NCBI GenBank assembly: GCA_011053005.1
Contig: DRHW01000029.1
Coordinates: 1 to 40,436, forward strand
Direction: 5' to 3'
DNA: 40,436 nucleotides
DNA from: Methylophaga sp.
GTDB lineage: Bacteria > Pseudomonadota > Gammaproteobacteria > Nitrosococcales > Methylophagaceae
Below are positions 8,541 to 16,533 of this stretch, piece by piece (the stretch's first letter is position 1; each line of letters opens with the position of its first letter). The notes under the pieces are model-generated. The model was given only the letters and a program-made list of their open reading frames with translations. It made no database searches and was not told where the DNA came from. Position numbers and translations under genes: made by a program.

Positions 8541-8822
8541 ATGTCAACCGCCAATGCACGTCATATTTTAGTTAAGACAAAAGAAGAAGCCGAAGTTATC
8601 AAAAAACAAATAGCAGAAGGAAAATACTTCGCCCTTCTCGCTAAAAAACATTCTTTATGTAAATCATCAGCTAAAAAAGGCGGTGATTTGGGTGAGTTTG
8701 GGCCAGGAAAAATGGTCAAAGCATTTGATAATGTTGTGTTTAAAAAACCGGTTTTGAAAGTTCATGGTCCCATTAAAACGCAGTTTGGTTTCCATTTAAT
8801 TCAAACCATTTATCGTAGCTAA
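8541..8822 (+). CDS. ppiC: Parvulin-type peptidyl-prolyl isomerase PpiC
   Basis: 93 residues when started at the ATG at 8541, matching E. coli PpiC in length; GGAGA at 8526-8530 supports this start over the in-frame ATG at 8520. The whole protein is one rotamase domain: ARHILVKT, FALLAKKHSLC, KKGGDLGEFGPGKMV, AFDNVVF, and TQFGFHLIQ. There is no signal peptide, so it is cytoplasmic. It catalyses cis-trans isomerisation of X-Pro bonds. The gene stands alone between the signalling operon and dmeF. Confidence 0.93.
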   Translation: MSTANARHILVKTKEEAEVIKKQIAEGKYFALLAKKHSLCKSSAKKGGDLGEFGPGKMVKAFDNVVFKKPVLKVHGPIKTQFGFHLIQTIYRS

Positions 8823-8886
8823 GCATAATATAAAATGCTTATTTCAACAGTTAACATTCAATTCTTTTGTAGAAGTCAGGTTAGAA

Positions 8887-9840
8887 ATGCACAAACATAA
8901 TATTGAAAAGTGGCAACAAGAGCATGATTTTTCTCTTCAAAATAAACAGGGTGAACGTCGAACTTACTATGTTTTAATTCTTACGGCTATCACTATGCTC
9001 ATAGAGATCGTCGCTGGCACGGCATACGGTTCAATGGCGCTTCTGGCTGATGGTTGGCATATGGCAACTCATGTTGCCGCTTTTATGATTGCGATATTTG
9101 CTTATCGCTATGCTCGTAAACATGCCAACAATCCAGCTTTTTCATTCGGTACTGGCAAGGTCAATGCGCTAGGCGGATTTGCCAGTGCGCTCGCACTGGC
9201 CGTGGTCGCTTTAGTCATGCTTATTGAGTCGTTACAAAGAATATTTGAACCTCATGCCATTCAATTTAATGATGCCATCATCATTGCTAGCATTGGTTTA
9301 CTGGTCAATATCGTCAGTGCTTTTTTACTAAAAGATGATCATAGTCATGCACATCAACATTCTGATGATGCACACGGCGATCATCATGAACATCACGATC
9401 ATACTTTAAAGGCGGCTTATGCCCATGTCTTAGCTGATGCGATGACATCAGTACTTGCTATTATCGCCTTGTTAGCAGGGAAATATTTAGGTTGGAACTC
9501 ATTGGATCCTATTATAGGGATTTTAGGTGCCATCATTATTACACGTTGGGCATATGGGCTTATTAAAGAAACAAGCCCGCTATTACTTGATGCCAGCATC
9601 GCTAAGGAATATAAATCTGCTATAGCAAAAGTGATCGAAAACGATGCTGATAACCAAATTGCTGATATTCATGTTTGGAAGATTGGCTCTAATGATTACG
9701 CCGCTATTATTTCTATCGTTACCCATGTGCCAAAAACACCTGAATACTACAAGGCCTTATTGAACGAATTTGATAAATTGTCACATCTCACCATTGAAAT
9801 AAATACGTGTACTGATGAACAATGTGAACAGCCCGACTAA
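8887..9840 (+). CDS. dmeF: Cation diffusion facilitator, DmeF-like Co/Ni exporter
   Basis: 317 residues with six membrane segments and a C-terminal ferredoxin-like cytoplasmic domain. Segment 2 carries LLADGWHMATH with Asp55, His58 and His62, the signature of the DmeF branch; segment 5 has AHVLADAMTSV. The loop between segments 4 and 5 is His-rich (about residues 155-176, HSHAHQHSDDAHGDHHEHHDH in broken form), probably a metal-binding sleeve. RKHANNPAFSFGTGKVN is also typical of DmeF. The role is proton-coupled export of divalent metals, most likely Co2+ or Ni2+, across the inner membrane. No metal-responsive regulator such as DmeR is next to it. Confidence 0.88.
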   Translation: MHKHNIEKWQQEHDFSLQNKQGERRTYYVLILTAITMLIEIVAGTAYGSMALLADGWHMATHVAAFMIAIFAYRYARKHANNPAFSFGTGKVNALGGFASALALAVVALVMLIESLQRIFEPHAIQFNDAIIIASIGLLVNIVSAFLLKDDHSHAHQHSDDAHGDHHEHHDHTLKAAYAHVLADAMTSVLAIIALLAGKYLGWNSLDPIIGILGAIIITRWAYGLIKETSPLLLDASIAKEYKSAIAKVIENDADNQIADIHVWKIGSNDYAAIISIVTHVPKTPEYYKALLNEFDKLSHLTIEINTCTDEQCEQPD

Positions 9841-9884
9841 ACGTTGGCAAACTAAAATAATAATCAATCTTAAAGGTTAAAGCG

Positions 9885-10358
9885 ATGTGGATTTTATACG
9901 CCTTCCTCGCTGCATTTACAGCAGCACTCGTCGCTATTTTTGCCAAGTTAGGCTTACAAAATGTTGACCCAACATTAGCAACGACCTTGCGTGCCGTGAT
10001 AATGGCAGTATTTTTAATGATCGTTTCTGTATTACTCGGTAAATTCAATGGTTTTGAATTTTCTACTAGCCTGAGCCCTAGAGAATGGCTTTTATTATCG
10101 ATGGCCGGTATAGCAGGCGCCTTATCATGGTTATTTTATTTTTATGCATTGAAAGATGGCCCTGCTGTTATGGTGGTGGCCATTGATCGACTTAGCCTCG
10201 TTTTTGTGATTGTGCTTGCCGCTATTTTTCTTCAAGAAACGCTTACATGGCGAACATTAACAGGCGTTTTACTCATGGTAGCAGGCGCTTTGTTTATTTC
10301 TTTAAAAGACAAAGAATTTTCAATCATTAGCTCGTATTTGCTACGATTATTCAAATAG
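9885..10358 (+). CDS. Half-size EamA/DMT-superfamily membrane protein
   Basis: 157 residues with about five hydrophobic segments and a single EamA repeat instead of the usual two. The end VFVIVLAAIFLQETLTWRTLTGVLLMVAGALFISL is the classic EamA repeat tail (glutamate-threonine in the last loop). Half-size members of this kind are known and must dimerise to make a transporter. The gene begins 44 bases after dmeF on the same strand with AAAGGTTAAAG before the ATG, so the two may be co-transcribed. The substrate is unknown. Confidence 0.8.
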   Translation: MWILYAFLAAFTAALVAIFAKLGLQNVDPTLATTLRAVIMAVFLMIVSVLLGKFNGFEFSTSLSPREWLLLSMAGIAGALSWLFYFYALKDGPAVMVVAIDRLSLVFVIVLAAIFLQETLTWRTLTGVLLMVAGALFISLKDKEFSIISSYLLRLFK

Positions 10359-10602
10359 CGATATGATGAAAGCGGGTTATTTGTCATCGGATTAACTGAT
10401 TGGGTAGCCTTTAATTTTTTAATCAGCACTAACACATCATTAATGTTGTTTACTTATTAAATATTTGATTGTGATTACACCGCTATTACTAATATTAAAC
10501 TGCCCCATAAGGGTTTAAGTTAGGTAAACTGGCCACTTTGAAATATAACTCGTCCAGAATAATATTGTTTTATTTATATCAGCATGTTGTGGAGCATCAT
10601 CA

Positions 10603-10986
10603 ATGAATCCAGAAAAAGTCGTCTTTGGTTTTTTTATCGTCTTAGCATTAACACTTAACTTTGGCTTTTTTCTAGGTGATATTGATGATCCAAATCATCA
10701 TCATGTTTATGAATTATTTGCTGTTGTTGTCGTCAACGTCATTGCTACCATTTTAAAGTTTGGTGACCGTACACAAATGGGGGCAATTTTGCTCGCAACG
10801 AGCTTAGTTGCTGTTTTACAATTGTTCGCTGCTACTATTGTGTGGACATTCTCTGTTCATATTCTTGATTCGGGTTTAACACCAGCACTGATGTCAAGTA
10901 TCGTGTCATTAACGGGTGGTGCGCTACTAGCCAATGTCATATCAGTTATATTATTGATTATTGAAACCGTTATGTTACGTCGTTAA
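10603..10986 (+). CDS. DUF6394 family membrane protein
   Basis: 127 residues with four hydrophobic segments and the characteristic start NPEKVVFGFFIVLALTLNFGFF followed by DIDDPNHHHVYELF. The His cluster and the IATILKFGDRTQMGA motif are typical of DUF6394. A GGAG precedes the ATG by about 8 bases. The gene lies 20 bases before the RCK potassium channel gene and this pairing recurs in related bacteria from memory, so it is probably an accessory subunit or assembly factor of the channel. Its biochemical role is not known. Confidence 0.8.
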   Translation: MNPEKVVFGFFIVLALTLNFGFFLGDIDDPNHHHVYELFAVVVVNVIATILKFGDRTQMGAILLATSLVAVLQLFAATIVWTFSVHILDSGLTPALMSSIVSLTGGALLANVISVILLIIETVMLRR

Positions 10987-11006
10987 TGTAAGCATCCTGA
11001 TCAGTC

Positions 11007-12716
11007 ATGTATAACATCATTTTCATCTTCTTCCGACGCATGCGTTTGCCTTTGCTCACGCTAGTGACTGTCTTTTCAATAACCGCATTTGGCTTAACAC
11101 TGATTCCAAGCCACGATCCTGATGGCAATGTCTGGTATATGAGCTTCTTCCATGCGCTCTATTTTGTTAGTTTTATGTCGACAACAATTGGTTTTGGAGA
11201 AGTACCGTATGAATTTAATGATGCTCAACGCCTGTGGGTCATGTTCTCGATCTATTTTTCGGTTGTTGTCTGGTTATATGCCATTGGTACGCTGCTTACT
11301 TTGATCCAAGACAAAACATTTCAACAAGCCTTAAAAGAACTCCGTTTTTCACGAAAAATTAAATACTTAACTGAACCTTTTTATATTGTGTGTGGTTATG
11401 GTGAAACAGGATCTGCTTTAGTCGGCGTGCTAACACAACGCAATCAAAACGCAGTCGTTATTGATATTAATCCTGATGTTATCAACTTATTGAAGCTACA
11501 AAATTTACGTCAATTTGTTCCCGGTTTACATGGTGATGCTTCTCGCCCTATTCATTTAATTGAAGCGGGTTTAGAACATGCTTTGTGCCAAGGCATTATT
11601 GCAGTAACGGATAATAATGAAGTTAATTTGAAAATAGCATTAACCTCTAAACTACTAAATCCTAAGCTCAAAGTTATATGCCGTGCAGACTCTCACGAAA
11701 TTGAAGATAATATGTCTTCATTTGGTACAGATTACATCATTGATCCCTTTGATACCTTCGCCACTCATTTAGCAACAGCCATTCAATCGCCTGCATTAAA
11801 TTTATTAACAATGTGGTTGACTGGAGCTCGCTATCAAGCCTTAAATCATCCTATCTATCCCCCTCAAAAAGGGCGATGGATCATTTGTGGTTATGGCCGA
11901 TTCGGTAAAACAGTTTATCGACAACTTAAAAACAATAACATTAACCCTTTCATCATCGAAGCATCACCCGATCTCACCGGTTTACCGACTTCTGAAATAT
12001 CGTCAGATGATTGGATAAAAGGCTGGGGAACGGATGCACAGACACTTGATAAAGCTGGCATACGAGACGCTGTAGGTATCATCGCAGGTACTGATAATGA
12101 CTCAAACAATCTATCCATTATTATGACAGCCAAAGCCATGAATACAGATTTATTCATCGTTGCACGCAATAATATGGAAGAAAACAAACGACTTTTCGAT
12201 GCGATTAAAGCGGACATCGTGATGCATCCAAGCTCAATAATCGCGAATAAAATCAGTGGATTACTTGCAACTCCACTGCTTTATGCTTTCTTAGGGTTAG
12301 CCAGTTACCAAACCCGTGATTGGGCCAGCGAAATGGTTAAACGTACCTGTTTAGTAGTTAAAGCACATGTTCCGGAAGTGTGGGAATTGACCATCAATAG
12401 TTCACAAGCCCTCGCTGTTTACAATAAAATATCGTCTAATGAGACAGTCACTATCGGTCATATCTTAAGTAATCCTCGTAAGCGTGATGAACAAGTGAAT
12501 GCAATGCCATTATTATTACAACGTAATGGCATGCTGACATTACTGCCAGATGATGGGATGCCATTACAGATCAACGATAAAATATTGCTTAGTGGACAAT
12601 TAGCTTCTCGCTTTAAAATGGAATGGACGTTATTAAACAAATACGCGCTAGACTATATTTTATATGGTGAATACACACCAAAAAACTGGCTTACACATTT
12701 GATCTCACGTCGATAA
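11007..12716 (+). CDS. Potassium channel with two RCK (TrkA-N) domains
   Basis: 569 residues. Two membrane segments (about 14-32 and 76-98) flank a pore helix and a selectivity filter Thr60-Ile61-Gly62-Phe63-Gly64, the TVGYG equivalent. Two RCK domains follow, each with a Rossmann GxGxxG: VCGYGETGSAL near residue 131 and ICGYGRFGKTV near 295, each ending in a TrkA-C-like part. The architecture is a ligand-gated bacterial K+ channel (Kch/MthK-like) but with tandem RCKs in one chain, so a tetramer would hold eight. Gating ligands are unknown. It is coupled to the DUF6394 gene upstream. Confidence 0.88.
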   Translation: MYNIIFIFFRRMRLPLLTLVTVFSITAFGLTLIPSHDPDGNVWYMSFFHALYFVSFMSTTIGFGEVPYEFNDAQRLWVMFSIYFSVVVWLYAIGTLLTLIQDKTFQQALKELRFSRKIKYLTEPFYIVCGYGETGSALVGVLTQRNQNAVVIDINPDVINLLKLQNLRQFVPGLHGDASRPIHLIEAGLEHALCQGIIAVTDNNEVNLKIALTSKLLNPKLKVICRADSHEIEDNMSSFGTDYIIDPFDTFATHLATAIQSPALNLLTMWLTGARYQALNHPIYPPQKGRWIICGYGRFGKTVYRQLKNNNINPFIIEASPDLTGLPTSEISSDDWIKGWGTDAQTLDKAGIRDAVGIIAGTDNDSNNLSIIMTAKAMNTDLFIVARNNMEENKRLFDAIKADIVMHPSSIIANKISGLLATPLLYAFLGLASYQTRDWASEMVKRTCLVVKAHVPEVWELTINSSQALAVYNKISSNETVTIGHILSNPRKRDEQVNAMPLLLQRNGMLTLLPDDGMPLQINDKILLSGQLASRFKMEWTLLNKYALDYILYGEYTPKNWLTHLISRR

Positions 12717-12734
12717 TAACAATGTGAAAATCAG

Positions 12735-13205
12735 TTAATGACGGTAGCGCTGAGCATGTTCCATCGTTAATTCTTCTTTGCTTGCCACGCGAACATTCAT
12801 AACTTGACCACTAAAAACTAATCGCTCTCCTGCCGCTGGATGATTACCATCAAGCACGACTTTGCCATCAGCAATATCGGTTACCGTATATAAAATCACA
12901 TCACCCGTTGGATCTTCACCTTCAAATTGTGCACCTATTTTAAGTGCTTCAACAGGAAAAACATCACTTGGTTCAATTTGCAATAATGCTTCGTCGTAAT
13001 CGCCAAATGCATCTTCAGGCTGTAAATCAACCATTACAGCATCACCTTTATTTTTCCCCATCAACGCTTCTTCAACTTTTGGAAAAATATTATGGTAGCC
13101 ACCTAATAAATAATTGACTGGATCAGTACTCGAATCAAGCACATTGCCATCAGTATCTTTTAACTCATAGCGTAAGCTGACAACGGTATTTTTATCAATT
13201 TTCAT
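12735..13205 (-). CDS. SlyD-like FKBP-type peptidyl-prolyl isomerase
   Basis: 156 residues with the split FKBP fold of SlyD: FKBP strand VVSLRYELKDTDGNVLDSS, YLLGGYHNIFPKVEEALMGKNKGD, then an IF (insert-in-flap) domain about 70-125 containing LQPEDAFGDYDE, and the closing VVLDGNHPAAGERLVF. The His/Cys-rich metal-binding tail of E. coli SlyD is missing; this one ends HAQRYRH. It is cytoplasmic, acting as a folding helper with prolyl isomerase activity. It converges on the potassium channel gene with 18 bases between stops. No clear terminator was seen in that gap. Confidence 0.9.
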   Translation of the reverse strand: MKIDKNTVVSLRYELKDTDGNVLDSSTDPVNYLLGGYHNIFPKVEEALMGKNKGDAVMVDLQPEDAFGDYDEALLQIEPSDVFPVEALKIGAQFEGEDPTGDVILYTVTDIADGKVVLDGNHPAAGERLVFSGQVMNVRVASKEELTMEHAQRYRH

Positions 13206-13262
13206 CGGGAATTCCTATTATTCATATTGGTGTTTATTTTAATCTATTTTGACAGTTCGTTT

Positions 13263-14939
13263 TTAAAACTCAGCATCTATTTGAAAATTCATTACTTCAT
13301 TAGTAACGGGATGATTAATTGTCAGACTTTCAGCATGCAGATGAAGGCGTTCGGATTTATGACCATAAAGATCATCACCGACAATCGGCATATTTAAACC
13401 TTTACTGTGAGCAGCATGTACACGTAGTTGGTGTGTACGTCCTGTTATCGGGTAAAAATAGACCTTGGTGTGTTGATGATTGCTGTGTATCACTTGCCAT
13501 TTTGTTTTAGCGGCTTTGCCGTATTGATAGCAAACTAACTGTCGTGGTCTGTCATCTAAATCCACTCGAAGCGGTAGATCAATGATGCCCTCTTGTACCG
13601 TTAGTTCACCCTCTAATAATGCAACATAGCGCTTTTTAACGCTGCGACTTATAAATTGTTTTTGCAGATTTTTATGTACATCTTTAGATAGAGCAATCAC
13701 CATCAATCCTGAAGTCGACATATCAAGTCGATGCACAATAAGCGGTCCCGATGCTTGCGGATAACGCTGTTTCATCCGTGAATAAACTGAATCCTCAATG
13801 CTTTTTCCTGGCACTGATAAAAACTCACTCGGCTTATTAATTACCACCATGACATCGTCTTCATAAACAATATCAATCGTTTTACCTTCAGCAGGATTGG
13901 TTAATAAAGGATTTTCGTCCATTTCAACCCCATCTAACATATGAGCAAGAATCGGCTGACACTTACCTAAACATGCCCCATAAAAGCTAAGATGCTGCCT
14001 AATTTCAGATTTAGGTGATGCACCCCACCAAAACTCGGCAATAGCCAAAGGTTTCATCTCATGCAGGAAAGCATAATGTAATAACTTGGGCGCGGCACAT
14101 TCGCCCGCTCCGGCTGGTGGTGTTTGTTGCGGTGTTTCTTTAAAAATATCATAAATATTTTTATAAACACCTTTATTATTTAGAAAGCTATAACGTTCAA
14201 ATAATTGTTGCTGTAAATGGGCTGATGCGATTTTACGCTGTTGTTTTAATGCGGTCAGTTTATCCTTAATACTGGCCACATCTACCTCAGCATTTTGAAC
14301 GCGTGCGTCCCAATAAATAGTTAAATCACGTAGCTGATTTTTATCGTGAATACTTTCTTTGCTTAATTGTTCCTTGCAGTGTAAAAACGCCTGTAAATCT
14401 AATGTTAGTTCTGCGTCAATCCTACGTGTTTTTCTTGTTTTACGGTTTTCTATCATTAACTGGCGATGAGTTTCTATCGAGATCGATGCCGCTGCTTTCT
14501 CAGATTTTAATGCCTGTTCGTATAAGGCTAGTTGTGGATTAGCTTCTAACTTTTTAATCTGATCATTCATCAAATTAATGTCAGCTCGTCCAGCTAAAAA
14601 GAAACTATCTTCGGCCAACATATCAAAAACAGGCGGCACAAAATGAGGTAGATGATTTTGTTCAGCTAATTTGCCTGAAAAAGCCGCTAAATAACCGATC
14701 TCGCCTTGTTTATTTTGCACTAATAACACACCAAACATTTTACCAATGGCGGTATCTAAATCACCCGTCAGCCCAAAATTATGCTGCCACTGTGTTTGTG
14801 TAGCTATATATGCTTGTAGCTCCTTAGCAGCAATTAAACACAAAGGATGCGGTTGATAATAAAAAGGAAAAGTAAACCGTTCAGGCAATGCCTGCGAAGC
14901 TATTGATTCTTTAAATGGGGTAAAATGATTTTCTTGCAA
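13263..14939 (-). CDS. RluA-family pseudouridine synthase with long N-terminal extension
   Basis: About 558 residues. The C-terminal 220 residues are a RluA-type catalytic domain: IVHRLDMSTSGLMV with the catalytic Asp, RYVALLEG, and TGRTHQLRVHAAH. The first 330 residues form an extension with a probable coiled coil at about 150-250 (KDKLTALKQQRKIASAHLQQ) and a CxxxC (GACLGKCQ) near 325; this long form recurs in marine gammaproteobacteria. No ATG is in frame at the front. TTG at 14939 is chosen because GAGG lies five bases upstream; TTG at 14960 is the other possibility. The RNA target is unknown. It is divergent from the glycosyltransferase gene. Confidence 0.82.
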   Translation of the reverse strand: MQENHFTPFKESIASQALPERFTFPFYYQPHPLCLIAAKELQAYIATQTQWQHNFGLTGDLDTAIGKMFGVLLVQNKQGEIGYLAAFSGKLAEQNHLPHFVPPVFDMLAEDSFFLAGRADINLMNDQIKKLEANPQLALYEQALKSEKAAASISIETHRQLMIENRKTRKTRRIDAELTLDLQAFLHCKEQLSKESIHDKNQLRDLTIYWDARVQNAEVDVASIKDKLTALKQQRKIASAHLQQQLFERYSFLNNKGVYKNIYDIFKETPQQTPPAGAGECAAPKLLHYAFLHEMKPLAIAEFWWGASPKSEIRQHLSFYGACLGKCQPILAHMLDGVEMDENPLLTNPAEGKTIDIVYEDDVMVVINKPSEFLSVPGKSIEDSVYSRMKQRYPQASGPLIVHRLDMSTSGLMVIALSKDVHKNLQKQFISRSVKKRYVALLEGELTVQEGIIDLPLRVDLDDRPRQLVCYQYGKAAKTKWQVIHSNHQHTKVYFYPITGRTHQLRVHAAHSKGLNMPIVGDDLYGHKSERLHLHAESLTINHPVTNEVMNFQIDAEF

Positions 14940-15015
14940 AACAACCTCAATAGCCAGCAAAACGGCGAGCGATAAATCGAACTACACCGCTCAAACTCAT
15001 AGCGAACACAATGAA

Positions 15016-16239
15016 ATGAAAAAAGTATTAATAATTGGTTACGTCTGGCCGGAGCCCAATTCATCAGCGGCAGGCAGTCATATGATGTCAATTTTACGTC
15101 AATATACACAACAAAACTGGCAAGTTGAATTTGCAACGCCTTCTCAGCCGACTGATCACATGATTGATTTGGCAAGCGAAGGGATTTCTAGCCATCAAAT
15201 CGCATTAAATTGTGACAGTTTTGATCGCTATATTTCTGACTATCAGCCAGATATTGTCATGTTTGACCGCTTTATGATGGAAGAACAATTTGGCTGGCGA
15301 GTAGAAAAAAATTGTCCTAAAGCACTTAAAATTTTAGATACCGAAGATCTACAATGTTTACGTCATGCGAGACATAAAGCGAATAAAGAAAATCGTGAAA
15401 TGACACAGATCGATTTATTTAGTGACTTAGCAAAACGTGAAATCGCAGCAATCTTACGCTGTGATCTTTCTCTGATTATCTCTAGCTTTGAAATGAACTT
15501 ATTAACCAATACCTTCAAGATTGATCCACGTTTACTACATCACTTACCGTTTATGGTTGATCTTGCAAAATGTCCAACGACAACGCGCCCTTTTGCCGAA
15601 CGACAACACTTTATGACTATTGGTAATTTTCGGCATGCACCCAACTGGGATGTAGTGTTACACCTTCAACAAATATGGCCGCTGATTAAAAAACAACTTC
15701 CCAAAGCTGAATTGCACATCTATGGCTCCTATCCTCCGCCCAAAGCGACAGCATTAAATAATCCTAAAACAGGGTTTTTAATTAAAGGTTGGGCCGAAAA
15801 TGCTTTAGTGGTCATGGAACAAGCTCGCGTTTGTTTAGCACCGATAAGATTTGGCGCAGGCATTAAAGGAAAATTATTAGATGCGATGATCATGCAAACA
15901 CCCAGCGTGACATCATCATTAGGTAGCGAAGGTATGCATGACCAAGAACCATGGCCCGGGTTTATTCAAGATGATGTCACTGAGTTTGTCACCGCGGCAG
16001 TCAACTTATATAACAATGAACAGGTTTGGCTTAAGGCACAACAACAAGCCTCCTCATTATTAGCATCACTTTATGATAATCGACTACTGGGCCCTAGATT
16101 AATAGCCACAATCATTGATATCACAGCTAATTTGGCTTCACACCGCCTAGCCAATTTTACCGGCAGCATGCTTAAACATCATTCAATGATGAGTACCAAA
16201 TACATGTCGCAATGGATTGCTGCAAAAAATGCACACTAA
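15016..16239 (+). CDS. GT4-like glycosyltransferase
   Basis: 407 residues, GT-B fold. The N-terminal half starts with KKVLIIGYVWPEPNSSAAG, a nucleotide-sugar family GT-B opening, and the C-terminal half has NFRHAPNWDVV and the donor-binding FGAGIKGKLLDAM, as in group 1 glycosyltransferases. The tail HHSMMSTKYMSQWIAAK is strongly conserved in the damaged second copy at 21751-22035. No signal peptide. The acceptor and sugar are unknown; a role in surface polysaccharide is likely. It is divergent from the RluA-type gene and has no polysaccharide cluster around it. Confidence 0.85.
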   Translation: MKKVLIIGYVWPEPNSSAAGSHMMSILRQYTQQNWQVEFATPSQPTDHMIDLASEGISSHQIALNCDSFDRYISDYQPDIVMFDRFMMEEQFGWRVEKNCPKALKILDTEDLQCLRHARHKANKENREMTQIDLFSDLAKREIAAILRCDLSLIISSFEMNLLTNTFKIDPRLLHHLPFMVDLAKCPTTTRPFAERQHFMTIGNFRHAPNWDVVLHLQQIWPLIKKQLPKAELHIYGSYPPPKATALNNPKTGFLIKGWAENALVVMEQARVCLAPIRFGAGIKGKLLDAMIMQTPSVTSSLGSEGMHDQEPWPGFIQDDVTEFVTAAVNLYNNEQVWLKAQQQASSLLASLYDNRLLGPRLIATIIDITANLASHRLANFTGSMLKHHSMMSTKYMSQWIAAKNAH

Positions 16240-16434
16240 TTCACTATCATATTATGACGTAACAATAGTTGCATTCTCATGCTACTTAAATGCTTTTTTA
16301 CTTGCTATTTAATTACAAAAAACGGGTTTGAATCTGCACTTTTCTAGTTATTTTCACAATAGATGTTGTTTTTGTTAACACAAATATTCAAATCAAATGA
16401 AGATGCCTTATGACTGCTACAAAAGATAAACTTT

Positions 16435-16494
16435 TGACCCCGTATAATTGGGTCATTGCCTTTATCGCTCACCAAGCTCAAATGAGCTTTGGTG
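16435..16494. repeat. Two inverted repeats in a convergent intergenic gap
   Basis: TGACCC at 16435-16440 pairs with GGGTCA at 16450-16455, and CACCAAGCTCA at 16470-16480 pairs with TGAGCTTTGGTG at 16483-16494 with one bulge. They lie between the convergent glycosyltransferase and hybrid kinase genes. No T-run follows either stem, so they are not textbook terminators, but they may end transcription in a factor-assisted way. Confidence 0.5.
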
Positions 16495-16533
16495 TATAAA
16501 GTCATGATAGTCAATTCAAAGCGCTAAGTACTG

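Noticed and set aside
8822..8843. AAGCAT/ATGCTT hairpin after ppiC as a terminator
   Set aside because: The stem is only six pairs of mostly AT and no T-run follows; too weak to call.
9356..9412. His-rich repetitive codons in dmeF as a DNA repeat or CRISPR-like array
   Set aside because: It is coding sequence for the metal-binding loop; there are no regular spacers.
14900..15175. 91-residue minus-strand frame across the rluA-glycosyltransferase divergent starts
   Set aside because: It overlaps both coding starts, has no family similarity and its composition looks like antisense coding DNA.
16435..16494. Insertion sequence ends
   Set aside because: The two short inverted repeats are each local hairpins with no transposase or target duplication nearby.
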